In this document: positions 57,902 to 64,000 of the stretch, one piece after another | Layout of the letters: every line of letters starts with the position of its first letter | Numbering within the stretch: position 1 is the stretch's first letter | Source of the DNA: Planctomicrobium piriforme | GTDB taxonomy: Bacteria > Planctomycetota > Planctomycetia > Planctomycetales > Planctomycetaceae | Length of the DNA: 64,000 bases | Reading direction: 5' to 3' | NCBI RefSeq assembly: GCF_900113665.1 | Contig: NZ_FOQD01000022.1 | Span: 26,463-90,462, forward strand | The notes under the pieces: model-generated | What the model saw: the letters and a program-made list of their open reading frames with translations, nothing else | Databases searched by the model: none | Told to the model about the DNA's origin: nothing | Position numbers and translations under genes: made by a program

Positions 57902-58123
57902 ATGGCCAAGCGAGCGGACATTCTGGAGCGATTTGGACAGCGGGTGCGGGCCCTGCGAGCCGAGCAGGGCTATTCCCAGGAGGGCTTCGCCGCAGCCTGT
58001 CAGCTCGACCGCACCTACATCGGCGGCATCGAACGGGGCGAACGGAACCTGGCACTCAGGAACATCGAGACCATCGCCCAGACCCTGGGAATCACCCTGT
58101 CCGAACTGATGAAAGGCCTGTAG
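57902..58123 (+). CDS. XRE-family transcriptional regulator
   Basis: 73 residues, a single helix-turn-helix of the Cro/C1 type: FGQRVRALRAEQGYSQEGFA, AACQLDRTYIGGIERGERN and LRNIETIAQTLGITLSELM. The size and the TYIGGIERGERN recognition segment match small C-protein-like regulators of restriction-modification or other genome-defence loci. It is the only plus-strand gene in the conjugation cluster and is convergent with the 102-residue gene (7 nt between stops). Tandem 13-bp repeats just upstream are probable binding sites, so it may repress itself and the divergent lipoprotein gene. No clear ribosome site; near-leaderless. Confidence 0.9.
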   Translation: MAKRADILERFGQRVRALRAEQGYSQEGFAAACQLDRTYIGGIERGERNLALRNIETIAQTLGITLSELMKGL

Positions 58124-58130
58124 AGGGTCT

Positions 58131-58439
58131 TCAGGCCGGTGCGTCCCACAGCAGCACCGTGGCCACCCTGCCCGCTTGAGCGGCTGCGGTGGTGACACGC
58201 TCCAGCGAGGGTTCTAACTGCAGTTCCAGAAATTCTTCTCCCTGCAGGTCACAGACCGCATACGCCAGCCGGCAGGACTGAAGTGCAGTACGCAGCTGGC
58301 GGACTTCCTCCGCGGTCAACGGCGTCGACAGCGGCTTGTCGAAATACGGCGCCGAGATGTCCGGCTCATGCGGACTGAACTCCTCATCAAAAAACTGCAA
58401 GGCCGCCTGAATGACGGCCAGATGTCGGGTGGTCAGCAA
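58131..58439 (-). CDS. Conserved hypothetical protein downstream of the Ycf46-type AAA ATPase
   Basis: 102 residues. Core: LAVIQAALQFFDEEFSPHEPD, ISAPYFDKPLSTPLTAEEVR, LRTALQSCRLAYAVCDLQGEE. The pattern (helix, FDEExSPH, then LxxPLTxxEVxxLRxxLxxCxLxYAxCD) is repeated in small planctomycete proteins found in similar clusters; no function is known. It follows the AAA ATPase gene by 30 nt on the same strand and is likely the last gene of that operon. No membrane segment. A 4-residue start region MLTT is supported by protein-like sequence from the first codon. Confidence 0.68.
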   Translation of the reverse strand: MLTTRHLAVIQAALQFFDEEFSPHEPDISAPYFDKPLSTPLTAEEVRQLRTALQSCRLAYAVCDLQGEEFLELQLEPSLERVTTAAAQAGRVATVLLWDAPA

Positions 58440-58469
58440 GAGCAGGCCTTCTTGCCCCTGTGGGGCGGC

Positions 58470-59933
58470 TTAATTGAGGGACGAGTCCCGTCGGACCTTC
58501 CGACGGGCACCAGAAGTTCTGACGTGATACAGCCCCGGCTGCTGCGAGGACAGGCAACGTCCGCTGGCCCAGGCCCTGAGCCGGTCCACGCTCTCCCGGG
58601 CAGTGACCGCCACCGGAACCACGTTCAGGGCGGCTTCCAGCAGGGGGACATTCAGCAATGCCGCCAGTCGGCAGCAGGCTTTGATCTCCGCCCCGGTCCA
58701 GTCCGGGTCGTCCGGGCGCTGTTGAACCTGATCGATCGCGAACTGCTCCCGGTACAGCTCCCAGATCGCGTCCTTCTCTTCCCGGCTGGGGAGATCCAGA
58801 AAGAAGATCCCATCGAACCGCTCGCTGCGGCCGAACTCCGGCGGTAGCTTGGAGACGTCATTGGCGGTACAGACCACGAACACATCCGACTCATGGTCAT
58901 TGAGCCAGCTCAGGAACTGTCCGAACATCCGGGAGGTGACTCCCGAGTCACTGCTCCCCCCGGCTCCCGCAAATGCTTTCTCCACCTCATCGATCATCGC
59001 CACGCAGGGGGCCATGGCGTCGATGATCCGCAGCGCCTGTCGGGTCCGTTCTTCGCTCTGGCCGACCAGGGAGCCGAGCAGACTGCCGACATCCAGCCGC
59101 AGGACCGGCCTTCCGACTTCCTTGCCCAGCGCCTTACAGAACTGGGACTTTCCGCAGCCGGGGGGCGAGAGGAGCAGGACGCCCCGCGCCCGAGTCATTC
59201 CCCGTCGGGAGAGTGCCCGTTGGCAGAACGATTTTAGGGCGCTGAGACCTCCCAGGCTGCGGAAGTCCGCCGGACCCCGGTACAGACTCAACAGACCCGA
59301 CTTGGTGAGCATCCCGGCCTTGAGTTCCCAGACGGTCTCGCTGGTGATCCGGCCTTGCCGGACCAGCGAGAGACTGAAGGCGTTCTCCGCCTCCAGTCGA
59401 GTCAGGCCGCAGGCGGCATCCAGGACCCGATCCAGTTCCTCCTCTGGGGGCAGCTCGCTGGCTTCGGTGGCGATCCCGCGAGCGATGTCCGCCAGCTGCT
59501 CCCGGCTCGGGAGTTCATGCTGGATCACGGCGAACAGCTTTTCGAGTTCCACCGGGAGCTGGACCACCGGTGACAGGATCACCAGGATCGTGCGGTTCTG
59601 TTTCCCCCGCAGCACCTGCTGGGAGAGGGCCTGGACGATCTCGGCCGAGTTCAGGAACCGATGGAAGTTCTGCAGGACCAGGATTGCGGTGCCGTCAGGT
59701 GTGGCCAGGGCATTGACCGCCCGAATGGCGGCGAGCGGATCCTGGCCGCCGGTATCGAACTCGGCGCTGGACATCTGCAGCCCCTGTTCGATGTTCCAGG
59801 TGGCCAGGTGCCAGTGTTCCTCCTGGCAGAGCTGTGCCAGTTCCTGGAGGGCATCCTGGTGTTCATGGCTTTCAATCCAGATCCCGGTGAAGCAGGCGCA
59901 AACGTATTCCGAGAGCCGCTCGGTGAGCGTCAT
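58470..59933 (-). CDS. Ycf46-like AAA ATPase
   Basis: 487 residues, start ATG 59933 after AAGGAGTCTCC. The N-terminal half (1-220) is the Ycf46-type alpha/beta domain, with strands GTAILVLQNFHRFL and NRTILVILSPVVQLPVELEKLFAVI. The AAA module (about 225-440) has Walker A SPPGCGKS (256-263, Lys262), Walker B CVAMIDEVEKAF (Asp315, Glu316), sensor 1 TAND (356-359) and arginine fingers in GRSERFDGIFFLD (R369, R372). Ycf46 proteins are known from cyanobacteria and plastids, where the role is unclear. Here it is downstream of DUF1257 (Ycf35) and DUF2997 genes, the recurrent trio, and near Ub-like conjugation genes. It may remodel substrates of that system. Confidence 0.88.
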   Translation of the reverse strand: MTLTERLSEYVCACFTGIWIESHEHQDALQELAQLCQEEHWHLATWNIEQGLQMSSAEFDTGGQDPLAAIRAVNALATPDGTAILVLQNFHRFLNSAEIVQALSQQVLRGKQNRTILVILSPVVQLPVELEKLFAVIQHELPSREQLADIARGIATEASELPPEEELDRVLDAACGLTRLEAENAFSLSLVRQGRITSETVWELKAGMLTKSGLLSLYRGPADFRSLGGLSALKSFCQRALSRRGMTRARGVLLLSPPGCGKSQFCKALGKEVGRPVLRLDVGSLLGSLVGQSEERTRQALRIIDAMAPCVAMIDEVEKAFAGAGGSSDSGVTSRMFGQFLSWLNDHESDVFVVCTANDVSKLPPEFGRSERFDGIFFLDLPSREEKDAIWELYREQFAIDQVQQRPDDPDWTGAEIKACCRLAALLNVPLLEAALNVVPVAVTARESVDRLRAWASGRCLSSQQPGLYHVRTSGARRKVRRDSSLN

Positions 59934-60012
59934 GGAGACTCCTTAAGTGGGGGGAAGATGTCGGAGAAGAGAGGGGATGAGCTAGAGCGGGACAGAGAGA
60001 GACCAGGACGGG

Positions 60013-60207
60013 CTACTGTTGTTCCCGAACCGGCTCCTGCGTCGTGGCGATCTGATGGAACTCAGGTTTGAGCTGCTCGTGGACAGCACTGCCTAGCGCC
60101 TGTTCCACGAACCGGCTCGCCTGGCGACAGGTGGCGCCGGTGAAGCCAGTGGTCTCCACGCGGGTTTTGCCGTCAGGGGCGATGAGGATCTCGATGGTCT
60201 GGGTCAA
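60013..60207 (-). CDS. DUF2997 family protein
   Basis: 64 residues. DUF2997 signature: IEILIAPDGKTRVETTGFTG, ATCRQASRFVEQALG. The start is TTG (60207), overlapping the DUF1257 stop by TTGA, so the two are translationally coupled. Small, cytosolic, no catalytic residues apart from the conserved Cys in GATC. DUF2997 recurs with DUF1257 and Ycf46-type ATPases; function unknown. A 79-nt spacer leads to the AAA gene. Confidence 0.85.
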   Translation of the reverse strand: MTQTIEILIAPDGKTRVETTGFTGATCRQASRFVEQALGSAVHEQLKPEFHQIATTQEPVREQQ

Positions 60208-60572
60208 AGCGCACCTCCGACCTGAATGGTGAGCTTGATGGAGCCGTCGGCCAGCGGCTGCTCGGTGACGCGGTAGTTCTGTTTGCGGGCTTCGATTTTG
60301 GCCTTCTCAACGGCGTAGGCCTGCAGCAGCGCATCCAGTTGCTTCGGATCTCCCCAGCGGCCGCCGAAGTTGTCGTAGGCGAGATTGCCGGTGGTCACGT
60401 CACAGACGACTGGATACCGCCAGCCGGGCAAGTGCACCGCCCAGCCGGCGGCGGTGCTGCTGAAGAGCTTGGTTTCGCCGCAGGTGGGCTCCGGCAGACG
60501 GAGGCGGAGACAAGCAGCGGTGATGGCTGCCGCGTCACGCACTTCCGTCTGAATCGACACGATGTGGGACAA
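60204..60572 (-). CDS. DUF1257 (Ycf35-like) family protein
   Basis: 122 residues from TTG 60572, chosen because GGAGGAG lies 7 nt upstream and the family begins with MSHIV (here LSHIVSIQTEVRD). Family features: TEVRDAAAITAACLRLRL, AGWAVHLPGWRYPVVCDV, GNLAYDNFGGRWGDPKQLDALLQAYAVEKA. It is related to chloroplast/cyanobacterial Ycf35. Start of the operon with DUF2997 and the Ycf46-like ATPase. Small and cytosolic, possibly a DNA- or protein-binding adaptor for the ATPase. A longer upstream frame to 60704 runs through a hairpin and is not coding. Confidence 0.88.
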   Translation of the reverse strand: MSHIVSIQTEVRDAAAITAACLRLRLPEPTCGETKLFSSTAAGWAVHLPGWRYPVVCDVTTGNLAYDNFGGRWGDPKQLDALLQAYAVEKAKIEARKQNYRVTEQPLADGSIKLTIQVGGAL

Positions 60573-60661
60573 GGATGGGCTCCTCCATTGAAAGTCAGGC
60601 AGGGTTGAGGTCGACGCCGACCTCCAAAGAGACAACTCGTCCGATGAACTCCGGCGGAACC

Positions 60662-60751
60662 GGAACTCGTCGGGCGAGTTCCAAGACAAACGCGGCACCC
60701 TCAAAATCTAAGTGGAGGGAATCATCTTATATGCCGCGTTTTAGGTGCCAA
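60662..60751 (-). promoter_or_regulatory. Predicted promoter and leader hairpin of the DUF1257-DUF2997-AAA operon
   Basis: On the minus strand TTGGCA (60746-60751) and TAAGAT (60724-60729) are spaced 16 bp, a fair sigma-70-type promoter. Downstream in the leader, GGAACTCG/CGAGTTCC (60662-60669 and 60675-60682, 5-nt loop) forms a perfect 8-bp hairpin about 90 nt before the TTG start. Whether it is an operator or an RNA element is not known. Confidence 0.4.
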
Positions 60752-61253
60752 TTTAGCTGAAGAATCGCGCGCCTACGCAAAGAGAGGAGGGCTTCAGATC
60801 TCAAAGAGACTCGTCGGCAACCGCGGTCGGTGAAGGCAAGCAACGATCTGAAATAGAGTTCAGGAGCCTGGGTCGCCGACTGCCCGTCAGAGATTTGCTT
60901 AAAGATTGTGTCTTGAATCGTATTCGGAACGTGAGATCACCAAGAGAGTTGAGACGTGCCTTGGTCCTGCGCAGGCTGCGGTACGTCGTCTCAGTAAGAG
61001 CCGTTCGCCGACAGAGGCGAGCGGCTTATCTCTTGCGCTCTTCTCCGCGTCCATTCTGTTGGTTTCTCTGGCAATGCTGCCCTCGCGCAGGGGCGATGTG
61101 AGCACTCGCGTCTTGGAGTGCCGAACCCTAGAGGAGATTTGCAGAGGCAGCATGGAACGGTTGCGAGCGTGGAACTCGGGTGCGGCATTGCGACCCGCAG
61201 CACTCAGGTCACAAATCCACGTCGTCGCCCCTCGCACAATGCTTTCGCGACGG
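60752..61253. other. Intergenic region without a recognised gene
   Basis: About 500 bp between the DUF1257 operon and the catalase-like gene. Open frames on both strands (for example around 60.9-61.4 kb) are overlaps with the catalase-like gene or not protein-like. No repeat or terminator was recognised. Confidence 0.5.
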
Positions 61254-62306
61254 TCACCCCCGGCCTCCGTCTTGGGGCGGCTGACAACCACGCCAGGTTG
61301 CCGAAGTCTCGTAGGCAGCCCGGCGGACGCGATTGATTCCTCCCAAAGGCCGATGGGCTTCGAGAGCATTCCAGACGCTGAAAGCGAGGCCGTCGCCCCG
61401 GCCCTGCGGAGAGAAATCCAACTCTTGCAGTGGAATCAGAACATGAGCGACTGTCCGGAATGACGACTGGATTTCGGACCAGCGGATGCTTGCATCTTCG
61501 ATGGGCATTGACTTTAAGCTGGTCCAGAGTTGTACCTGAAATTCCAGTCTCAGATCCGAAGTGCGGAGCGTCTCTGCCAGCATCAGCTGGAATGCATCGG
61601 CCTGAGTTGCCAAGTCCTTGAGGCGCCGGAGCGACGTCCCCGGCGTCGGAGAGGCCAACTGGAGCCGGTATTTGGCGACATAATCGCCATACCGGATTGG
61701 TACCATGCTGTAATACGTCTGCGAGGCAGGATGCTTGAGGAACTGCGTCAGGAGCGTTGCTGTGGTCAGCATTTCTCTCCAGCGCCACTTTCGGGGGTTC
61801 CAACTCCCTCCCGTCAGCGCTGTGACGACCGCGCCGGGCCGCCGACCTGCATGCAAGCGCGCACGCTGAATCCTGAGGTAGTCCTGCACATCCTTGGCGA
61901 TGAACGCGGGCCGGTTGATCATGACGAAATCCTGAGCGGATGGGTCCGTCGCTCCGATTCTCAGAAAATCGCCCTGAATGTCCTGAATTTTGATCGCGAC
62001 CCCGCGGGCATCGGGAATGGCGTCCGGCTTTGGCCAGGGGCTCGAGCTGGAAAAACGCATCACTGCAGGGAAGACCCGTACTGTCTGGAAAAGGCCCTGA
62101 CGCAGTTCCTCCGGCAGATTCGGGATCACTTGAAATTGAGCGTGCGGGCATCCGTGTGATTTCACATGGACATCGCGCTGCCGTAGACCGCTGGATCTCT
62201 GACCTTCTGCCAACAGCGCTCGGAGGGTTTCAATGACCTGCTGAATTTGCTCTCGTTCATCAGAAGGAATGACTTCGACGACGGCAGAATAGGGCAGCGG
62301 TTGCAT
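61254..62306 (-). CDS. Catalase-like haem-domain protein
   Basis: 350 residues from ATG 62306, preceded by AAGGGA 8 nt upstream; the longer frame overlaps ku and is rejected. It matches the catalase-related family: FPAVMRFSSSSPWPKPDAIPD, ARGVAIKIQDIQGDFLRIG, QDFVMINRPAFIAKDVQDYL, with a C-terminal FSVWNALEAHRPLGGINRVRR. It is shorter than monofunctional catalases (about 480), and the distal active site is altered (VHVKSHGCPHAQF instead of the catalase VVHAKG). It is probably a haem-binding peroxidase-like protein, acting on organic peroxides or lipids in related examples. No signal peptide seen. It lies 160 bp downstream of ku on the same strand. Confidence 0.85.
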   Translation of the reverse strand: MQPLPYSAVVEVIPSDEREQIQQVIETLRALLAEGQRSSGLRQRDVHVKSHGCPHAQFQVIPNLPEELRQGLFQTVRVFPAVMRFSSSSPWPKPDAIPDARGVAIKIQDIQGDFLRIGATDPSAQDFVMINRPAFIAKDVQDYLRIQRARLHAGRRPGAVVTALTGGSWNPRKWRWREMLTTATLLTQFLKHPASQTYYSMVPIRYGDYVAKYRLQLASPTPGTSLRRLKDLATQADAFQLMLAETLRTSDLRLEFQVQLWTSLKSMPIEDASIRWSEIQSSFRTVAHVLIPLQELDFSPQGRGDGLAFSVWNALEAHRPLGGINRVRRAAYETSATWRGCQPPQDGGRG

Positions 62307-62466
62307 GAAACAGGTCCCTTTGAAATTGCCGCTAAAGACAACTCTGTTCGCACTTGAATACGGATTGGCTGAGACCTTCTCGTACGAAGCTCTTAACCAG
62401 AATGAAGTGCGTCGCGGCGTGTAATAGATCCTTCCGCCGTTAGAAACGAGGAATCTCGGCCCGTGA

Positions 62467-63321
62467 TCAGCTGGCCTTCGTTTTCTTCCGGCCCCGTTTC
62501 TTAGCGGGCGCGCGTTTGGTCTTGGTTTTCGCAGCGACACTCTTCTTAAGCATGTCCATGAAATTGATGGTCTTGGTCGCTGCAGGTTCCTCGCTCTCTT
62601 CCTCAGGCTCTTCGACAACGGCAGTCTGCCCCGCTTTAATTCGCCGCTCGATCAACTGCATAATCGCATCGTGGTACTCATCTTGGTATTGCTCGGGTTT
62701 CCAAGGCGCGGTCATCCCCTTGACCAATTGCTCCGCCAGTTCAATTTCTTTGGCCGTGACGCGGTACTTTTTGAGTTGGCGACCTGGGATGTCGTACTTG
62801 TCGGACGAAACGACTTCTTGCTGAAAGCGCAGCAGATCCAAAACGAGCGCATCTCCATCTGCAGTGATCGCGGCGAGCGATTGGCGTGTCCGAATGACAA
62901 CCTTGGCGATTCCGGCCTTGCCGGTTCGGTGCAGCGCTTCGCGCAGTAAGATATAGCCCTTTTCCCCTCCCTCGCCCGGCACCAGGTAATAGGGGCGGTC
63001 GAAATACACGCTGTCGATCTCTGCCAGATCCACGAACTGCTCGATTTCGATGACTCGCGTCATTTCGACGTTGGCTCTTTCGAGGTCTTTTTCGGTCAGC
63101 AGGACGTAGCTCTCGTCGGCATATTCGTAGCCTTTGACGATCGCATTCCAGGGCACCTCTTCGCCAGTTTCTTCGTTCACCCGCTCATAGCGGATGCGGG
63201 CGGTGTTGCGACTATCGATCAGTCTGAAGCTGATATTCGCTCTGCGTTCGGCAGAATGCACGGCGACGGGGATGTTCACGAGGCCAAATGAAATCTGGCC
63301 TTTCCAAATGGGCCTGGGCAT
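62467..63321 (-). CDS. ku: Non-homologous end-joining protein Ku
   Basis: 284 residues from ATG 63321, which follows AGGAGG by 6 nt. Bacterial Ku core: MPRPIWKGQISFGLVNIPVAVH, IRYERVNEETGEEVPW, IVKGYEYADESYVLLTEKDL, YYLVPGEGGEKGYILLREAL, and the bridge-type ELAEQLVKGMTAPWKPEQYQDEY. A Lys/Arg-rich C-terminal tail (about 245-284; KTKTKRAPAKKRGRKKTKAS) should bind DNA. It forms a homodimer ring on double-strand ends and recruits the LigD ligase; no ligD is in the window. Next to the catalase-like gene, consistent with a stress-survival function. Confidence 0.96.
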   Translation of the reverse strand: MPRPIWKGQISFGLVNIPVAVHSAERRANISFRLIDSRNTARIRYERVNEETGEEVPWNAIVKGYEYADESYVLLTEKDLERANVEMTRVIEIEQFVDLAEIDSVYFDRPYYLVPGEGGEKGYILLREALHRTGKAGIAKVVIRTRQSLAAITADGDALVLDLLRFQQEVVSSDKYDIPGRQLKKYRVTAKEIELAEQLVKGMTAPWKPEQYQDEYHDAIMQLIERRIKAGQTAVVEEPEEESEEPAATKTINFMDMLKKSVAAKTKTKRAPAKKRGRKKTKAS

Positions 63322-63914
63322 CGTGGTCCTCCTGGGTCCGCTTGAGATCACCACCCGACATGACAGTTCACTTTCTCGATCTTCGAGCGTCGCAGACAGC
63401 CGTCAAGCCTGGTGTAAAGCCGATTTCCTGCAGCAGGGAATTTCGCCCTAGAAGCAAATCGCCGCCTGCTGCGGCGATTTGTACCCTGCAAAAGTCAGTT
63501 CGTAGAACAGTGTCGCGATCACAGCCTGGCCAGGGAGAGACATCCGGCCGGGTCCGGGGCGCACTGGTAGGCAAGATTTCGCGAAAATGTTGACTCCCCA
63601 CGGCAGCGGCCAATAGACTTGTCGCTGCTCACCGGGCCATGGCCGCTTCCAGACCGCCTCCAGCCGTGAAACACAGCGATTCACGACCTCGCGCCGCGAC
63701 TTCTGCTTTGCCTTCCGGCGGCATCCTGTGGCATCGCTGAATTTCACTGTTTCAAATCAGACGCATCTTGGAGACGGCCGCAAGGATGCCTGTGTGTCGA
63801 AGTCGCAAATATCTTTCAGCGCGACACTGGGCCTGTGTGCGGACGCCTCGCAATCTGACAGTCGCCTCGCGCGGCTCGTTTCCCGAAGTCCGGCAACTGT
63901 GAGCAATCCGTTTC
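63322..63914. other. Divergent intergenic region (ku / radical SAM gene)
   Basis: 593 bp between divergently transcribed genes. Open frames on both strands are not protein-like. It should contain promoters for ku (minus) and the radical SAM gene (plus); none was clear. Confidence 0.5.
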
Positions 63915-64000
63915 ATGGCCGATGCACATCCCACGTTTCACATCATCGCCAAGCCGATCGGTCCGATCTGTAATCTGGATTGCACCTACTGCTATTACCT
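63915..64000 (+). CDS. Radical SAM anaerobic-type sulfatase maturase (5' part, truncated by window end)
   Basis: Twenty-eight codons from ATG 63915 run to the window edge: MADAHPTFHIIAKPIGPICN, then LDCTYCYYL. The CxxxCxxC triad C-N-L-D-C-T-Y-C and the preceding FHIIAKPIGPICN match the start of anaerobic sulfatase-maturating enzymes, which convert a sulfatase active-site Cys or Ser to formylglycine using SAM and iron-sulfur clusters. Planctomycetes have many sulfatases, so the gene is expected. The rest, including the SPASM cluster domain, lies outside. Ribosome site weak. Confidence 0.85.
   Translation, partial: MADAHPTFHIIAKPIGPICNLDCTYCYY

Noticed and set aside
57765..58055. 97-codon N-terminal extension of the lipoprotein frame
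   Set aside because: It crosses the XRE operator repeats and part of the XRE gene, and it would bury the lipoprotein signal peptide. ATG 57764 has a ribosome site and starts directly with that signal peptide.
61204..62151. 315-codon minus-strand frame overlapping the catalase-like gene
   Set aside because: It is in a different phase from the catalase-like motifs, which lie in the 61254-62306 frame. The alternative is Arg/Pro-rich and shows no domains.

Overview
The window is high-GC bacterial DNA and looks like a member of the Planctomycetes, most likely order Planctomycetales. The evidence is family content: a PSD1 (DUF1549/DUF1553) protein followed by a Tat-exported DUF1501 protein, a DUF1559 prepilin-like protein, very large pseudopilins, two DUF5985 proteins, and the start of an anaerobic-type sulfatase maturase. 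No rRNA or tRNA gene and no CRISPR array was recognised. Genus cannot be given from this sequence alone.

Layout. Positions 1-6.1 kb (+): 3' part of a PSD1 gene, a DUF1501 gene and an HpcH/HpaI aldolase, then a truncated DUF1016 gene (-) that ends inside a 90-bp inverted-repeat element. 6.4-19.7 kb (-): a DUF1559 pilin-like gene with a terminator, then six tightly packed prepilin/pseudopilin genes (GspG-, H-, I-, J- and K-like), the last encoding about 1,690 residues. 20.1-26.6 kb (-): the matching machine proteins GspF, GspE/PilB, PilT and a second GspE/PilB. Together 8-26.6 kb encode most of a type II secretion/type IV pilus-like system. The secretin, GspL/M and the prepilin peptidase are not here.

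27-50.7 kb is a sensory and stress block. One minus-strand unit encodes a soluble hybrid kinase with a long tandem HAMP array, a second hybrid kinase, a winged-helix-like protein and two DUF5985 membrane proteins. It is followed by a Rieske-FAD oxidoreductase, a dihaem cytochrome c peroxidase-like protein, two further multi-PAS hybrid kinases and a BON-MscS channel.

51-60.6 kb is the most interesting part: a compact minus-strand cluster of a prokaryotic ubiquitin-like conjugation system. It holds a beta-grasp Ub-like protein, an E2-like/multi-zinc fusion protein, a JAB/JAMM peptidase and a ThiF/E1-like adenylating enzyme, plus several small conserved proteins. It lies beside a Ycf46-type AAA ATPase with DUF1257 (Ycf35) and DUF2997 partners and an XRE regulator. 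One member, an 81-residue protein, has no ATG, GTG or TTG start and appears to begin at CTG. Strong terminators bound the conjugation unit. A lipoprotein/membrane-protein pair sits between the two halves.

61-64 kb: a catalase-like haem protein, the NHEJ protein Ku, and the first 28 codons of a radical SAM sulfatase maturase (+).

A recurrent non-coding theme is short degenerate 7-nt tandem arrays next to stop or start codons (about 2.9-3.1, 19.6-20.1, 21.4 and 54.0-54.2 kb). Their consensus differs from site to site but the 7-nt period is kept.
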